Below, one piece after another: positions 33,115 to 34,211 of a DNA stretch of 34,211 nt. Below the pieces are notes generated by a model that worked only from the letters and a program-made list of their open reading frames with translations, did no database searches and was not told where the DNA came from. Location: positions 1 through 34,211 of the forward strand of contig JABMJC010000012.1 in assembly GCA_013201405.1 (NCBI GenBank), in the 5' to 3' direction. Both the position numbers and the translations under genes were made by a program. This stretch comes from Desulfobulbaceae bacterium (lineage in GTDB: Bacteria > Desulfobacterota > Desulfobulbia > Desulfobulbales > Desulfobulbaceae). Within the stretch, counting starts at the first letter, position 1, and each line of letters opens with the position of its first letter.

Positions 33115-33771
33115 ATGTTACAAACCGTTTTGCAGTACCTTGATGAAAAACATATTTGCCCGCACTGCCAGACGGAATTGACCTTGTGCCACAGTCCATC
33201 TATTCATGTTGGCGATGGTCTGGGTTGGGGGTCAGAATACCTTTTTATTTGCCTGAACAATGAGTGCTCCCTGTTCGTTAAGGGGTGGGAACATATTGAA
33301 CATCAATATGGACACGTGGGATCGTATCGCCACATGGAACTGCCGAACTCCAAGGAGAGTTTTTCCATGATGGTGGGCGGATATGACGCCTTTACCGGGA
33401 GTATTGTGGATGTGGATGACCTGCGCAGACAGGATGTTCGCTATCAGGAGTTGCAAAAGGCCCTGCAGCAATTGGATGAGTGCCTTGCGAAAAAAGACAT
33501 AAAACCAGTACTCACCGTGCTGCTTAATGACTCCGCCCGTCTGGATGACAGAAAGAGGGCGGTGATGCTGCTTGTACCGTTCAATGATCTGAATTGCGTA
33601 GAACTTCTACGCAATCATATCTTCAAAGATGAGCATCTCGGGTATGAGGTGAAACGGGCACTTGATACTATTTTGCAAAAGCATTTTTTGAAGGAATGTC
33701 CTTACTGTGCCGAACTCGTCAAACTGCGGGCAGTGGTGTGCAAGCACTGCCAGCGTGAGCTGTCGAGCTGA
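33115..33771 (+). CDS. Unrecognised protein with zinc ribbons at both ends
   Basis: This is a 218-residue soluble protein. N-terminal cysteines C15 and C18 (ICPHCQTEL), with C46 and C51 (ICLNNEC), form one zinc-ribbon-like set with a long loop holding GDGLGWGSEYLFICLNN. The middle (about 105-190) is helical, with HEAT-like acidic heptads (LLNDSARLDDRKRAVMLLVP, LLRNHIFKDEHLGYEVKRAL). The C-terminus is a classic rubredoxin-like knuckle pair, ECPYCAELVKLRAVVCKHC (C195, C198, C209, C212). I know no named family with this combination. It may bind nucleic acid or protein, but nothing shown here tells. GAGGAAAT lies just before the ATG. It is followed by tRNA-His. Confidence 0.75.
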   Translation: MLQTVLQYLDEKHICPHCQTELTLCHSPSIHVGDGLGWGSEYLFICLNNECSLFVKGWEHIEHQYGHVGSYRHMELPNSKESFSMMVGGYDAFTGSIVDVDDLRRQDVRYQELQKALQQLDECLAKKDIKPVLTVLLNDSARLDDRKRAVMLLVPFNDLNCVELLRNHIFKDEHLGYEVKRALDTILQKHFLKECPYCAELVKLRAVVCKHCQRELSS

Positions 33772-33821
33772 TTCTCCTTGCGTAAATTTGCTGTCATTGG
33801 TACAAATATAATTTCCGTGTG

Positions 33822-33898
33822 GTGGGCGTAGCTCAGCTGGTGGTAGCACCGGGTTGTGGCCTCGGAGGTCGTGGGTTCAAATCCCATCGCTCACCCCA
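33822..33898 (+). tRNA. tRNA-His (anticodon GTG)
   Basis: The acceptor arms GTGGGCG (33822-33828) and CGCTCAC (33888-33894) pair, with one G-T wobble. The anticodon stem CCGGG/CTCGG encloses TTGTGGC with anticodon GTG. The T arm is GTGGG-TTCAAAT-CCCAT. A C at position 73 and a G just before the 5' end (33821) give the extra -1 pair typical of tRNA-His, and CCA is encoded (33896-33898). The D stem is slightly irregular: GCTC faces AGCA, so three pairs form. Confidence 0.95.
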
Positions 33899-33908
33899 AA
33901 TACACATT

Positions 33909-33926
33909 CTGTACCGTTCGGTACAG
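33909..33926. repeat. Palindrome directly downstream of tRNA-His
   Basis: CTGTACCG (33909-33916) and CGGTACAG (33919-33926) flank TT. It lies 10 bases after the CCA end. With a 2-base loop it is better read as a protein-binding dyad than a hairpin, or as a processing element of the tRNA precursor. Confidence 0.4.
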
Positions 33927-33933
33927 TTCATAG

Positions 33934-33965
33934 ACCCGCATCCAACCAAGGATTGCGGGTTTTTC
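33934..33965 (+). terminator. Rho-independent terminator of tRNA-His
   Basis: ACCCGCA-TCC pairs with GGA-T-TGCGGGT (one bulged T) around AACCAA, followed by TTTTC. It ends the tRNA transcript. Confidence 0.85.
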
Positions 33966-34147
33966 TTGTGCTGGCAACGGTTACGCCTTTAGGCAGCTGT
34001 CAAGGGGGGTAAACGCTTATGGCCAACTGCTACATTCTACTGCCCTGCAAGAGGACATCTATCGTGACACAGGGGGGGCGTACACCCGTTTCATGAAAAT
34101 ATTCAAAAGAGACTCCTTTTGTAGTAGTTTGGCAGTGTGCCCCAGAT

Positions 34148-34168
34148 GGGCAGGATCTGATCCTGCCC
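34148..34168. repeat. Perfect 10-bp-arm palindrome
   Basis: GGGCAGGATC (34148-34157) and GATCCTGCCC (34159-34168) flank one T. If a minus-strand gene ends at 34188, this lies just beyond it and could be its terminator, though no T-run follows on that strand. Confidence 0.4.
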
Positions 34169-34211
34169 GTTATTTGAGGACATTTCGTTAAGCGAGTACC
34201 ATACCCTTAAC

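Larger units (their letters stand above)
33899..34211. other. Non-coding end of window with several palindromes
   Basis: No gene is supported in these roughly 310 bases. They hold a tight palindrome just after the tRNA (33909-33926), the tRNA terminator (33934-33965) and a perfect palindrome at 34148-34168. On the minus strand the last bases read VKGMVLA then stop (34188-34211), which may be the end of a gene beyond the window. Confidence 0.6.

Noticed and set aside
34188-34211. Minus-strand codons VKGMVLA-stop at the window edge
   Set aside because: Seven residues are too few to support a gene call, although a gene may end here.

Overview
The window looks like chromosomal DNA of a sulfate-reducer-type member of the Desulfobacterota (Desulfobulbales-like). 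This is an inference from gene content, not from a search. It rests on a PxxKW cysteine-rich protein of a type I associate with that phylum, a Gram-negative envelope set (tolQRAB-cpoB, a Wzt-type O-antigen exporter ATPase, lipoproteins), a prephenate dehydratase-ACT-prephenate dehydrogenase fusion, and a moderately GC-rich core. By eye, 1-1300 and 3200-5000 are much richer in A+T than the rest, as is usual for surface-polysaccharide loci.

Region 1 (1-7462, mostly minus strand) is the end of a polysaccharide export/modification locus. In transcription order it holds a Wzt-type ABC ATPase with a C-terminal glycan-binding-like domain, a 964-residue methyltransferase/kinase-like/coiled-coil protein ending in eight 38-residue repeats, a multi-pass membrane protein interrupted by one in-frame TAA, and a Wzz/chain-length-determinant gene cut off by the end of an ISL3-like insertion sequence. 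No Wzm permease is visible. The locus appears partly decayed.

Region 2 (7714-11164, plus) is galU followed at once by priA.

Region 3 (11165-14737) is a metal-stress module. A ZraP/Spy-like periplasmic protein (minus) lies downstream of a good sigma-54-type promoter and diverges from a PAS-containing, Met/His-rich sensor histidine kinase (plus). No response regulator is next to them. The flanks carry three copies of a REP-like palindrome.

Region 4 (14737-21111) is mostly minus-strand housekeeping: ihfA, eno and a pilC-type gene, then a divergent small PxxKW protein with a clear sigma-70 promoter, a strong bidirectional terminator, and a tatD-yggS-ugd operon. GalU and Ugd together supply UDP-glucose and UDP-glucuronate, which fits the polysaccharide locus.

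Region 5 (21417-24682) has an unrecognised lipoprotein, coaBC, a darP-like gene, and a convergent thioredoxin-reductase-like flavoprotein that lacks the usual NADPH motifs.

Region 6 (24933-31182) is tolQ-tolR-tolA-tolB-cpoB-tlyA-SH3 protein. Pal is missing from its usual place between tolB and cpoB. The region upstream of tolQ has a candidate promoter, an operator-like palindrome and a stem-loop.

Region 7 (31290-34211) holds the dehydratase/dehydrogenase fusion, an unrecognised two-zinc-ribbon protein, tRNA-His(GTG) with a terminator, and about 300 bases without a gene. The most distinctive item is the methyltransferase/repeat protein next to Wzt. I interpret it as a candidate WbdD-like chain-terminating or ruler protein with an unusual repeat tail.
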